This document shows positions 52,209 through 60,902 of a stretch of 64,000 nucleotides of DNA, in pieces; the first letter of the stretch is position 1, and each line of letters begins with the position of its first letter. The translations under genes and the position numbers were made by a program. Source of the DNA: Bdellovibrionales bacterium (lineage in GTDB: Bacteria; Bdellovibrionota; UBA1018); NCBI GenBank assembly GCA_018266355.1, contig JAFEAP010000006.1:186001-250000 (forward strand). The letters run 5' to 3'. Under the pieces are notes generated by a model. That model saw only the letters and a list, made by a program, of their open reading frames with translations, was not told the DNA's origin and searched no databases.

Positions 52209-53342
52209 ATGGCCCTCCTCTCGATTCCAGTCGCGCTTTCGATCGCTTTCTCCGTCGGTGACCAGATCATCGACGAATACTTCCCGAACCGCTCGGGCAA
52301 TCACGTCTCCTACTCCTGCGAAAAGGAGCTCGATCTTCGCCGACCGGGCATGGCGATGGAATCGATGCCTTTTCTCGAGCAGGGAGACACGAACCTCTGC
52401 GCGCCCTACACGGCGTCCGAACTGATCGACGCCTGGCGAACGGTGCGCGCGAAGCGCTCGCTCGCGCCTCGGGAACGGACCTCTCCGATGGCGCTCGGCG
52501 TGGAGTTCGCCGCGAAGAACGACTTCCCCTACTCGTTTCCGCTCCAAAACTCGACCGATCCGATGGCGCGCGAAGCGGGCCGATGGGGCGGGATCGTCTG
52601 CGTGTACGTGAACTCGGCGCGGGAGATCGGTTCGTGTTCCGACGACGCCCTGAAGGAATTCCAGGGCAAGAGCCCCGAAGCGATCGCGAAGACGGACGCC
52701 CTCTTTCATGCCCTCAAAGATTACCTCGCGCTTTCCCCTCGCGACCGCGAAGAAAAGAGGCCTCGCTTCGCCGAGCGGATCCTGACCATCCTCGCGTCGC
52801 TGCCCCCGCCGCTCGAGAAGGGCGATCTTCCGACCCTCGAACAGATCACCGAGGAACTCACGTTCTTTACCGGCGACGACCCGTACGTCCCGATGTCGCG
52901 CCTCTTGCTCGCCGGCTGCCGTAAGCATCGGACTCCGCTCCCCGAGCTCCCGAAATGCCGGACGAAGATCGACTCCGGTCTCGACGGATTCGGTTGGGGG
53001 TTTCGCCACGTTCCCTTCCGAGAAGCCGAGACGTTCAAGAAGCTGAAGGAGCTCCTCGCACGCGAAAACCCGACTCCGGTCGCGATCACCTACTGTCATC
53101 GCGTCGTACGGAAAGGGTTCGACTACCGGCCGACATCGCTCCTCTCTCCCGAATGTCATTCCCACTGGAGTCTCGTGATCGGATCTCGCCAAAGGAGCGG
53201 ACGCTGCCAGTTTCTGATCCGCGATACGGATGGCGGAAAGACGGACCGGATCTCCCCCGACTGGGAAACCGACCGGGGCGACGTCTGGCTCGACGCCGAA
53301 ACGCTCATGAGTTCGACCTACGTGCTCGAGTGGCTTGAGTAA
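52209..53342 (+). CDS. Predicted papain-like cysteine protease, exported
   Basis: A 377-aa protein with a hydrophobic N-terminus (MALLSIPVALSIAFS) that may be a signal. The papain-like triad can be drawn: C64 in DTNLCAPYTASEL, H317 or H319 in CHSHWSLVIG, and D339 in FLIRDTDGG, with the oxyanion Gln perhaps Q58. Several other Cys (37, 131, 143, 237, 250, 333) suggest disulfides. AGGAGG precedes the ATG 13 bp after the holB stop. Resembles C39/C1-like peptidases only in motif order; substrate is unknown. Confidence 0.5.
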   Translation: MALLSIPVALSIAFSVGDQIIDEYFPNRSGNHVSYSCEKELDLRRPGMAMESMPFLEQGDTNLCAPYTASELIDAWRTVRAKRSLAPRERTSPMALGVEFAAKNDFPYSFPLQNSTDPMAREAGRWGGIVCVYVNSAREIGSCSDDALKEFQGKSPEAIAKTDALFHALKDYLALSPRDREEKRPRFAERILTILASLPPPLEKGDLPTLEQITEELTFFTGDDPYVPMSRLLLAGCRKHRTPLPELPKCRTKIDSGLDGFGWGFRHVPFREAETFKKLKELLARENPTPVAITYCHRVVRKGFDYRPTSLLSPECHSHWSLVIGSRQRSGRCQFLIRDTDGGKTDRISPDWETDRGDVWLDAETLMSSTYVLEWLE

Positions 53343-53465
53343 GCGGTCTCCTCAGGTAGATCGACGGCCTCGCGACCCAACGCGCACCCCCTAGCCATTT
53401 GTGCGCTTCGGATCGCTCAGGTTTTCCGGCATCGAACTTGCCTCGATGCGAGGAGGAGGATCTGC

Positions 53466-54008
53466 ATGCTCGTAGCCCATAGCTCGACCCTTTGTGTTTC
53501 CCAGCCCGGAATCGCTTTGAAACTTTCAGTAAATAGCCACATCCAGAAACGACTACGGAGACAGATCCTGCTCGCGCTTTTTCGCTCAGCCAAAGAAGTA
53601 CTGCGCGGCCTAGACGGGATGGACGTATATCACTCCGACGCTGGAATGCTGTCGGAGTCCGCAGATTTAGGGCGTCCGGTCAGCTTGCACCAAGCGCTCG
53701 GTTCGAGATCCGAAGCCGAGAGCGAGGGCCTGAATATTCGACTGCGGCGACTCACTCTGCGCATGACCCAGTCCGAGTTCGCGCGTCGAGCCGGCATTTC
53801 GCGCGGTCAGTTGAGCCGGATCGAACACGGCCACGTGAAGATCGAAGCTCTCACTCGTTCTAAGATTGCATTCGCATTTCGGTCTTCGCGATTCCGGAAC
53901 CGAAACGCACAAATGGCTACGCCGAAAACGGGCGCGGCTAGGCGCTTGCCGGAAGGGAAACCGAGGTCGCACAAACCCTCGATCCAATTCCCGAAAACAA
54001 TATTCTAG
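53466..54008 (+). CDS. XRE-family HTH regulator with unusual N-terminus
   Basis: A 180-aa protein. A Cro/C1-type helix-turn-helix lies at about 90-125 (LRRLTLRMTQSEFARRAGISRGQLSRIEHG). The first 85 residues are of unknown fold, and the last 50 are Arg/Lys/Pro-rich and probably disordered. AGGAGGAGGATCTGC before the ATG is a strong ribosome site. It converges with the Mpo1-like gene, their ends overlapping by 4 bp. No cognate operator or target is obvious. Confidence 0.7.
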   Translation: MLVAHSSTLCVSQPGIALKLSVNSHIQKRLRRQILLALFRSAKEVLRGLDGMDVYHSDAGMLSESADLGRPVSLHQALGSRSEAESEGLNIRLRRLTLRMTQSEFARRAGISRGQLSRIEHGHVKIEALTRSKIAFAFRSSRFRNRNAQMATPKTGAARRLPEGKPRSHKPSIQFPKTIF

Positions 54009-54391
54009 CGCTTCAACTCGGCGTTCGTCTCGAACGAGAGATTTCCGGTGAGCAGATCGTAGAACATCACGAAGTCGGCGCGCAGGCTGAAGAGCGGCCA
54101 TTTGAAGCTCGCCGGCTTATTCTTCTCGAATCCGAAGTGACCGAGCCAGGCGAATCCGTATCCGAAGACGGGGATCAGCCAGATCTGGTACCAGCGCCCG
54201 GTGAGCACGATGCCGATGAAGGTCGCGATGAGCAGCGAAGTTCCGAAAAAATGGAGGAACTTGCAGATCTGATTCCGGTGTTCGTGGAGATAGAACGGGT
54301 AGAAATCCTCGAAGGTTTCGAAATCGTCGGGAAATTTCAGATTCGCCGGCTCGGCTTTCGCGGGACTCGGGGTCTTCATCGGTTCGCCCAT
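54005..54391 (-). CDS. Mpo1-like (DUF962) membrane protein
   Basis: A 128-aa protein of the Mpo1/DUF962 family; in yeast Mpo1 is a 2-hydroxy fatty acid dioxygenase. Blocks: EDFYPFYLHEHRNQICKFLHFFGTSL with its His residues, two membrane segments, FAWLGHFGFEKNKPASFKWPLFSL. The ATG at 54391 has GAGGAA upstream; a GTG at 54412 is the alternative. It sits 27 bp after the glpD stop, in the same direction, and may be cotranscribed. Confidence 0.85.
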   Translation of the reverse strand: MGEPMKTPSPAKAEPANLKFPDDFETFEDFYPFYLHEHRNQICKFLHFFGTSLLIATFIGIVLTGRWYQIWLIPVFGYGFAWLGHFGFEKNKPASFKWPLFSLRADFVMFYDLLTGNLSFETNAELKR

Positions 54392-54418
54392 GGTCGTTTC
54401 CTCGTCGTTCACCGGGAT

Positions 54419-56179
54419 CTAGCTTCGGTAGCCCTGATCCCTTCGGGTCAGCTTCGCGCGAAGGCTCGCGCCTTCGTCCTGCCGTCCGGCCTCGGTTCTC
54501 CCGAGTTCCTCGGCCCACACGCGGGAGAGCGGTTCGATCCATTCTTCCCCGTGATCCTTACGGCACAAGTATAGCGGAAGGCGCCGAAAATAAAAATCCT
54601 CGAGCCGGAGCACCATTTCCCTTCGAATTCCGTAACGTAGCTGGGCTTCGAGGTAAGGAAACCCTAGCGGACTCGGGCCGGATTCGGGGTATTCGGCGTG
54701 TAGAGCGAGGACTTCGCGGGCATCCGCTCCGTACCGCTCGATCAACTCCTCGAGCGCGTTCGGATCGACCTTGCCGGCGCGAATCGCGGGCGCGATCTCG
54801 GCGCGGAACCGGGCGACGGCGTCGGCGGTCACCGCCGGATTCGTCGAGACCTCGGTCCGGGGTTGGTGCCAGCCGGGAACCGGATCGGCGTTCCCTCGCC
54901 AAAAATCCTCCGCCCAAGCCGCGAGCGCCCGGTCGACGATCTCGAGCGCCATCGGCCGGTGGGTCGTGTATTTCCCGCCGGCGACCATCGTCGTTCCGCC
55001 GGGTCCCTCGCCGATGTGGTGTTCGCGGCTCACTTTCGCGAGGTTCCCGCTTCCGCCGGCCGAGTCGTGACCGAACGCCGGGTCCATGAGCGGTCGCACG
55101 CCGACGTAGGTCGCGAGGATGTCCCTCCGCTCGAGCTTCGCTTCCGGGAAGTAGCGCGCGAGGAGTCGGAGGAGGTAATCGACGTCCGCGTCCTCGGCCC
55201 GCACGTCGGCCGGATCGCGCGGAGATTCCGCGTCGGTCGTCCCGACGATCACCGCTCCCGGTCCGAAGTCGTCTCTCGGAATGACGAACGAGACGCGCGT
55301 GTCCTCGATATTCGAGAGCAGCATCGCGCCGGCGACCGGAAGGCGGTCGCGCGCGAAGACGAGGTGGGTCCCGCGCGAGGGCTTGAGCCAGTGTTTCCAC
55401 TGCCCGCTCCGCTCGCGGAACTTCGCGGCTTCGGCGGCGGGCGCACCGCGAAGAAGGACTTCGCCGAGGAGGTCGGTATAAGGCCCGCCGCAGACGATCG
55501 TGCGCTTCGCGCGGACCTCGACCGTTCCGCCGGATTCACGATCGAGGCAGCGGAATCCTTCGATGCGGTCGCCATGCCAGATCGGTTCGTGCGCCTCGAC
55601 CCGGGTCGCGATCGTCGCGCCAAGATCGTGCGCGGCCCGCGCGTTCTCGACGCACATCACGTCGTCCCACATCGACGCGTCGTAATACGTGAATCCGCCG
55701 AGTAGCCCGTCCGGTGAGAGCTTCGGGATCTCGCGAAGCATCCGCTCCTTCGAGAGGCGCTTATGGAAGTGCGGGGCGCGGAAGAGCGAAAGGAGGTCGT
55801 AGAGCCAAAGCCCGATCGAGACGAGTCCCATCCCCCGTTTGTCGTTCGCGTAGACCGGCAGGTAGAATTTTAGCCACCGTACCATGTTCGGCTGGGTGCG
55901 GATCAGGTGCGCGCGCTCGGAGAGCGATTCGAAGACGAGTTTGAACTCGAAGTTTTCGAGGTAACGGAGCCCGCCGTGGACGAGCTTCGAGGATGCCGAA
56001 CTCGTGCCGGACGCGAAATCGTCGCGCTCGACGAGAGCGACCTTCAGCCCGCGCGAGGCGGCGTCGCGCGCGGTGGCCGCGCCCGTGATCCCCCCGCCGA
56101 CGACGAGGAGGTCGAAACGTTCCCGGGAAAATCGTTCAAGCGCCCGGCGTCGGCTGGCGAACGAAAATTCCGAGTTCAT
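54419..56179 (-). CDS. glpD: Glycerol-3-phosphate dehydrogenase, FAD-dependent
   Basis: Oxidises sn-glycerol-3-phosphate to DHAP at the membrane, feeding the quinone pool. The 586-aa protein has a FAD Rossmann motif (DLLVVGGGITGAATARDAASRG), SGTSSASSKLVHGGLRYLE, the substrate block THLVFARDRLPVAGAMLL, VGTTDAESPRDP, and a C-terminal DAO_C domain (about 445-560). The start overlaps the aspS 3' end by 44 bp. Lipid precursor use fits the desaturase and Mpo1-like neighbours, although they are not tightly linked. Confidence 0.93.
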   Translation of the reverse strand: MNSEFSFASRRRALERFSRERFDLLVVGGGITGAATARDAASRGLKVALVERDDFASGTSSASSKLVHGGLRYLENFEFKLVFESLSERAHLIRTQPNMVRWLKFYLPVYANDKRGMGLVSIGLWLYDLLSLFRAPHFHKRLSKERMLREIPKLSPDGLLGGFTYYDASMWDDVMCVENARAAHDLGATIATRVEAHEPIWHGDRIEGFRCLDRESGGTVEVRAKRTIVCGGPYTDLLGEVLLRGAPAAEAAKFRERSGQWKHWLKPSRGTHLVFARDRLPVAGAMLLSNIEDTRVSFVIPRDDFGPGAVIVGTTDAESPRDPADVRAEDADVDYLLRLLARYFPEAKLERRDILATYVGVRPLMDPAFGHDSAGGSGNLAKVSREHHIGEGPGGTTMVAGGKYTTHRPMALEIVDRALAAWAEDFWRGNADPVPGWHQPRTEVSTNPAVTADAVARFRAEIAPAIRAGKVDPNALEELIERYGADAREVLALHAEYPESGPSPLGFPYLEAQLRYGIRREMVLRLEDFYFRRLPLYLCRKDHGEEWIEPLSRVWAEELGRTEAGRQDEGASLRAKLTRRDQGYRS

Positions 56180-58019
56180 CGAGTTGTTCTTTCGTCACCG
56201 CGCACGGCGAATCGGCCATCAAATCCGCGCCGCTCGCCGTTTTCGGGAAGGCCATCACGTCGCGGATCGCGTTCACGCCGCAGATGAGCGCGGCGAGGCG
56301 ATCGACGCCGAAAGCCAGCCCTCCGTGCGGAGGCGTTCCGTAGGAAAGCGCTTCGATGAAGAAGCCGAACTTCTCCTTCGCTTCGTCGGGCGAGAGCCCG
56401 AGGAGTTTGAACATCGCGCTCTGGACGTCCGGACGGTAGATCCGGAGCGATCCGCCGCCGACTTCAACGCCGTTCAAGACCATGTCGTAAGCGGAGGCCT
56501 CGATCGCGTCGAGGTTCTGGCCTTTCACGAAATCATCGAAGAATTCCGGCCGCGGCGAAGTGAACGGGTGATGGGCCGCGAAGAAGCGGCCTTCCTTGTC
56601 GTCGTATTCCATCAGCGGAAAATTCACGACCCAAAGGAACGCGTATTTATGCTCCGACGGCTTCGGGATCAACCCGAGCTTGTCGCCGACCTTCAGGCGG
56701 AGGGCGCCGAGCGCGTCGAAGACGACCTTGTTTTTCGCGTCGGAGACGCAGAGGACGAGATCGCCCGGCTTCAATCCGAGTTTCGACTTGAGTGCGGACT
56801 TTTCCTCGTCTGAAAAGAACTTCGCGGCCGGGGATTGGAGCTCGCCGCCTTCGGCGCCCGGAGCGTTCACCTTCATCCAGAGGAGCCCCTTCGCGCCGTA
56901 AGGCCCGACGAACGCGGTGAGTTCGTCGAGGTCCTTGCGCGAGAATTTCTCGGCCACGCCCGGAACGACGATCGCTCGGATCGATCCGGAGATCCCGCGG
57001 CCGTTCTTCACGAAGGCGTTCTTGAAGACCTGGAACTCGGACTTCGCGAAAATCCCGGAGAGGTCCTGCAGCTCGAGGCCGAAACGAACGTCCGGTTTGT
57101 CGGATCCGAACCGCTCCATCGCTTCCTTGTACGGCATGCGCGGGAACGGGGTCGCGATTTCGACGCCGAGGCATTCCTTCCAAAGCTTCTTCATCATCCC
57201 CTCGAGGATCGGGAAGAAGGCTTCTTCGTCGAGGAAGCTCTGTTCGATGTCGATTTGGGTGAATTCCGGCTGCCGGTCGGCGCGCAGGTCTTCGTCGCGG
57301 AAACAGCGCGCGATCTGGTAGTAGCGGTCCATTCCCGAGATCATGAGCAGCTGCTTCAGCGTTTGCGGCGACTGCGGGAGCGCGTAGAACGTGCCCGGAT
57401 TCATCCGCGACGGCACGATGAAGTCGCGCGCGCCTTCGGGCGTCGACTTATAGAGGATCGGCGTCTCGACGTCGCAGAAGCCGTGCGAGTCGAGGTAGTT
57501 CCGCACGATGCCGAGGACTTTCGCGCGGGTGAGGAGGTTTTTCTGGAGGACCGGGCGGCGCAGGTCGAGATAGCGGTACTTCAAGCGCAGGTTCTCGGAC
57601 GCTTCCGTCTCGTCTTCGATCGCGAACGGCGGCGTTTTCGCTTCGGAGAGGATCACGAGGTCGTTCACGAGCACTTCGACTTCGCCGGTCGGAAGTTTCG
57701 CGTTCGTCATTCCGGCGGGACGCGAGCGGACCTTGCCTTTGATCCAAACGACGAATTCGCTGCGGAGGCGGCCCGCGAGTTCGTGCGCGTCCTTCCCTTC
57801 GGCGACGGCCGGATCGAACGTGATTTGGGTCAAACCGTGGCGGTCACGGAGGTCGACGAAGATGAGGCCGCCGTGATCGCGTCGCTTCGAGACCCACCCC
57901 GTGAGTTGGATCTCTTTTCCGTTATCGGTCCCGCGGAGCGCGCCGCAATCGTGCGTGCGAACCGTGCGTTTCACCGATGAAGTACCCTTACCCGCTGCCG
58001 ACGTGGACCCAGAAGTCAT
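56136..58019 (-). CDS. aspS: Aspartyl-tRNA synthetase
   Basis: A class II aminoacyl-tRNA synthetase of 627 aa. OB anticodon domain (about 20-130, TGWVSKRRDHGGLIFVDLRDRHGLTQI), catalytic motif 2 (IARCFRDEDLRADRQPEFTQIDIE), the bacterial GAD insertion domain (about 310-420), and motif 3 (GGLAFGVDRLAALICG). An extra N-terminal tail of about 15 residues (TSGSTSAAGKGTSS) precedes VKRTVRTHDCG. The bacterial-type GAD insertion is consistent with a Gln-independent enzyme. It overlaps glpD by 44 bp. Confidence 0.95.
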   Translation of the reverse strand: MTSGSTSAAGKGTSSVKRTVRTHDCGALRGTDNGKEIQLTGWVSKRRDHGGLIFVDLRDRHGLTQITFDPAVAEGKDAHELAGRLRSEFVVWIKGKVRSRPAGMTNAKLPTGEVEVLVNDLVILSEAKTPPFAIEDETEASENLRLKYRYLDLRRPVLQKNLLTRAKVLGIVRNYLDSHGFCDVETPILYKSTPEGARDFIVPSRMNPGTFYALPQSPQTLKQLLMISGMDRYYQIARCFRDEDLRADRQPEFTQIDIEQSFLDEEAFFPILEGMMKKLWKECLGVEIATPFPRMPYKEAMERFGSDKPDVRFGLELQDLSGIFAKSEFQVFKNAFVKNGRGISGSIRAIVVPGVAEKFSRKDLDELTAFVGPYGAKGLLWMKVNAPGAEGGELQSPAAKFFSDEEKSALKSKLGLKPGDLVLCVSDAKNKVVFDALGALRLKVGDKLGLIPKPSEHKYAFLWVVNFPLMEYDDKEGRFFAAHHPFTSPRPEFFDDFVKGQNLDAIEASAYDMVLNGVEVGGGSLRIYRPDVQSAMFKLLGLSPDEAKEKFGFFIEALSYGTPPHGGLAFGVDRLAALICGVNAIRDVMAFPKTASGADLMADSPCAVTKEQLDELGIFVRQPTPGA

Positions 58020-58101
58020 AGTCCACGATTCTAGAAAAAAATCAGGGACCTGTATAGCGGCCGTCGAGTTGACGCTGCGAGTTAGTCGCGATAATCAACC
58101 T

Positions 58102-59514
58102 TTAGCGGCGGTGCTTCCGCTTCGTGCGGTGGGAAGCCGTCCTCCGGCGTCTCTTTTCGGCGTATTTTTGGGTGATCGCCGGCTCGAGTTTATGCGGAGG
58201 AAGCGTCGTTTGGGCGATATCGACCCCCGAGGCGAGCGAGCGATCGGCGCCGGTGGCGGTGCTCTCGTCGGTCGCGGCCTGGGCCGTCGCCGGAGCGATG
58301 ACCGAAGCGACGCCCTTTTTCCGAATCGGCGGATCCACTTCTTCGGCGTTCTTCGCGGCGTCTTCGAGCGAAGCGAAGCTCGGCGCGCCGACCACTTCGT
58401 CGGTAGCGTCGCCACCCTCGTCTTGGAGGTCCTCGGCCGGATTCTTCGCGACCGTTCCTTCCTCGTCGCCGAGATCCTCGGCTTCTTCCATATCCGGATC
58501 CGACGCGCAACCCGGGGCGCCCGGACCGCTGCCGACGCGCATGTGGAAGTGATCGCGGTGCCCGCGGATGTGGCGCAGGTACGGGCGGAGTTTCGACCAC
58601 TCGGGATCGGTCTTCGCGTAACGCTCAAGCGCGCGGATGTGGCTCTTATCGACGAAGACGACCTTCACGCACGCGAATGGGTTCTTGAAGAGCTTCTTCA
58701 GCATCCACCAGTTCGAAGCGACGTAGAACGTGCGCGTGAACCGCTCTTCGGGGGCATGCCCGGCGTAAGGATTGAAGTAAGCGAAGTCGATGTCGGTTCC
58801 GCCGGTGTGCGATTTGTGCGCGCGGCGGCCGGCGCGGCCGGCGATGCATCCTCCGCGCGGCGCGGAGATGTCGCCGACGATCAGGCGGGCCTGGTCGAAT
58901 TCCGGCTCGTGATACTCTTTCTTGATCTCGCGCCCCATCCACTCCATCGCGCCGATCATCGGATCGGTGCCGAAGTTCGAGCAGCGCGCCTCGTTTCGGA
59001 TCTCGATCCGGTTCGCGGCGGTCGGAACGAGCGGGCGTCCTTCGACGAGGAATCCGTTCGAGGGGCCGCAGAACGCCTGGCCGCCCTTCGAACCCATCGT
59101 CTTCGCGATATTCTCGAGCGCGTCGACCTTCCCGCTCTTCACGTTATCGACGTATTCCTTCTGGGCGGCGGTCCGCTCGTCGCAAAACTGGTACTTGATC
59201 CGGTTCGGCGCGCAGGAATTCATCCTCCGACGGCCTCGGCTGCGAGCGCTCGCCATCGAACGCGTGATCGTGTTCGAACAGCAGCGGTAGCCCCGGTAAC
59301 CGAACTCGGGATTCCACTCGGAACAAAAATCGACCGGCGGTTCGCCCGGCGCGGCCGGAAGGTATTCGCTGAGCGGCGACGGCGGCTGGAACTCGGAGTC
59401 CGCTTCTTCGGTCGCGCGCGCGGAGGTCGCGGAGAATCCCGCGAGGGAGAGCGCCGAAAGGGCTACGAGGATTCGTCTTCGAAAAGCAGTTGTCCGAGTC
59501 GGATTCGGTGCCAC
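58102..59514 (-). CDS. MepA/M74-type murein endopeptidase with long charged tail
   Basis: A 470-aa secreted LAS-type zinc peptidase; family members cut peptidoglycan cross-links and are penicillin-insensitive. Signal peptide FRRRILVALSALSLAGFSATSARA. Zinc ligands from HKSHTGGTDIDFAYF (H236, D243) and HIRGHRDHFHMRV (H324). The last 130 residues are acidic (EEAEDLGDEEGT) then end with RRRRTASHRTKRKHRR, foreign to E. coli MepA. GTG at 59514 is chosen because GGAG lies 6 nt upstream and it opens the signal. Overlaps the SrkA gene by 52 bp. Confidence 0.8.
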   Translation of the reverse strand: MAPNPTRTTAFRRRILVALSALSLAGFSATSARATEEADSEFQPPSPLSEYLPAAPGEPPVDFCSEWNPEFGYRGYRCCSNTITRSMASARSRGRRRMNSCAPNRIKYQFCDERTAAQKEYVDNVKSGKVDALENIAKTMGSKGGQAFCGPSNGFLVEGRPLVPTAANRIEIRNEARCSNFGTDPMIGAMEWMGREIKKEYHEPEFDQARLIVGDISAPRGGCIAGRAGRRAHKSHTGGTDIDFAYFNPYAGHAPEERFTRTFYVASNWWMLKKLFKNPFACVKVVFVDKSHIRALERYAKTDPEWSKLRPYLRHIRGHRDHFHMRVGSGPGAPGCASDPDMEEAEDLGDEEGTVAKNPAEDLQDEGGDATDEVVGAPSFASLEDAAKNAEEVDPPIRKKGVASVIAPATAQAATDESTATGADRSLASGVDIAQTTLPPHKLEPAITQKYAEKRRRRTASHRTKRKHRR

Positions 59515-60512
59515 TGGCGCTCCAGGTCTTCGGTTTCGTCTTTCCAGTAGCGATAGGTCCCGAACTGCGGAAACGCCTGCGGAAAGGCGGGATCGTCCCA
59601 ACGTCGCGCTACCCACCCAGTATAATGGATGAATCGCAGTGCGCGCAAAGGCTCGATCAGCCTTAATGTCGTGCGATCAAAGTCCCCGATTTCCTCGTAA
59701 CCTTCAAGCAAAACTTCAAGTTTTTGACGGTCGCGACCCGGCAATAAAAGCCACAAATCCTGCGCCGGCGGCGCCACGCAGAGGTCGTCGAAATCGACGA
59801 AGAACCACGCGTCGCTCGCGCGCGCGCCGCCCCCGCCCCGCTGCAAGAGATTTCCGAGGTGGCAGTCCCCGTGCACGCGTTGGACGCGCGCTTCGGCGAA
59901 CCACGGGCTCGTGTGCGCGCAGATCGCGCGCGCGGCGGTTTCGTAACGCTCGCGAAATTCGCCCGGAATCAGGCCCTTTTCGAGCAGGAATTCGAGGTTC
60001 GCGATCCCGTAGGTTTCCGGCGTGAGGCGGATGCGGTGTTTCGCTTCGCGAGCGGCGCCCACTTGGTGGATGCGCGCGAGCAGACGCCCCACCCTTCGCA
60101 TCGATTCGTCGTCGAGCTCGTCGGGCGCGCGGCCCCCGATCTTCGGGAAGAGGCAGTAGTGAATGCCCGAATCGAGCGTGCGAAGCGTGGAACCGTCCGC
60201 GAACGGAAGCGGCGCGACCGCCGGAATCTCGGCGGCCCCGAGATCGGCGAGAAACGCGTGCTCCTCGAGGATCTGGTCTTTCGTCCACCGTCCGGGCCGG
60301 TAAAATTTCACGATCCGTCGATTTTCCGCCGGCGTTTTCGGCGCCTCGTCCGTCTCGATTTCGACGTCGTAGACGCGGTTTTCGAAGGAGTTCGCGGCCA
60401 GGCAACGCCCCGTGCACTTCACGCCCGCCGATTCGACGGCGTCGAGCACGCGATCCGGGGTGAGCTCGAAGAAAGTCCGCGTGGTGGCGTCGCCCCAACC
60501 CGAAATCGTCAT
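59463..60512 (-). CDS. srkA: SrkA/RdoA-family Ser/Thr protein kinase
   Basis: A 349-aa stress-response kinase-like protein (YihE/RdoA, APH fold). Nucleotide region SFENRVYDVEIETDE, catalytic HGDCHLGNLLQRG and WFFVDFDDLCVAPPAQDLWLLLPG. It resembles E. coli SrkA, which protects cells under Cpx-type envelope stress; here it is in a run with a murein endopeptidase, which would suit an envelope-stress role. ATG at 60512 overlaps the HNH gene stop by 4 bp. Confidence 0.85.
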   Translation of the reverse strand: MTISGWGDATTRTFFELTPDRVLDAVESAGVKCTGRCLAANSFENRVYDVEIETDEAPKTPAENRRIVKFYRPGRWTKDQILEEHAFLADLGAAEIPAVAPLPFADGSTLRTLDSGIHYCLFPKIGGRAPDELDDESMRRVGRLLARIHQVGAAREAKHRIRLTPETYGIANLEFLLEKGLIPGEFRERYETAARAICAHTSPWFAEARVQRVHGDCHLGNLLQRGGGGARASDAWFFVDFDDLCVAPPAQDLWLLLPGRDRQKLEVLLEGYEEIGDFDRTTLRLIEPLRALRFIHYTGWVARRWDDPAFPQAFPQFGTYRYWKDETEDLERQWHRIRLGQLLFEDESS

Positions 60513-60847
60513 TCGTCGCCGGACTTCGCCTTCCGTTCCGCCTCGAGCTGCGCGAACAAATCGTCGACCGGGGTATCGAGCTTCTTCGTCGCGTTGCAGG
60601 CCCTGCACGCCGGCACGACGTTCCCTTTCGTGGAGGTTCCGCCGCGCGCGAGCGGGGTCACGTGGTCCATCGTCAGCTCCGCGGCTTTGAACTTCTTCCC
60701 GCAGTAGTGGCAGATCCCCTTCGAAACGAGGGTGCGCCACCAATTTGTCTGTTTTAATTCCCGCGCTTTCTCCCGCTCGCGCTTCAGGCGAGCCGGGTCG
60801 GTATGCGCAGAATCCAAAATATGAAAGGATTTCGGGCCCTTCGTCAT
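60509..60847 (-). CDS. HNH-family nuclease-like protein
   Basis: A 112-aa HNH protein: two Cys pairs (CHYCGKKF and CRACNATKK) around the DHV motif LTMDHVTPLARGGTSTKGN. Small solo HNH proteins of this type (about 100-130 aa) are often found near translation or stress genes and are not tied to phage. The N-terminal 40 residues are basic (ARLKREREKARELKQ). First gene of the HNH-SrkA-MepA overlapping run. Substrate unknown. Confidence 0.85.
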   Translation of the reverse strand: MTKGPKSFHILDSAHTDPARLKREREKARELKQTNWWRTLVSKGICHYCGKKFKAAELTMDHVTPLARGGTSTKGNVVPACRACNATKKLDTPVDDLFAQLEAERKAKSGDE

Positions 60848-60902
60848 TCTCTTACCGAAGTCTTACACTCCCGACGCACGAAGTCCAGGTAGGCTAGAGG
60901 GT

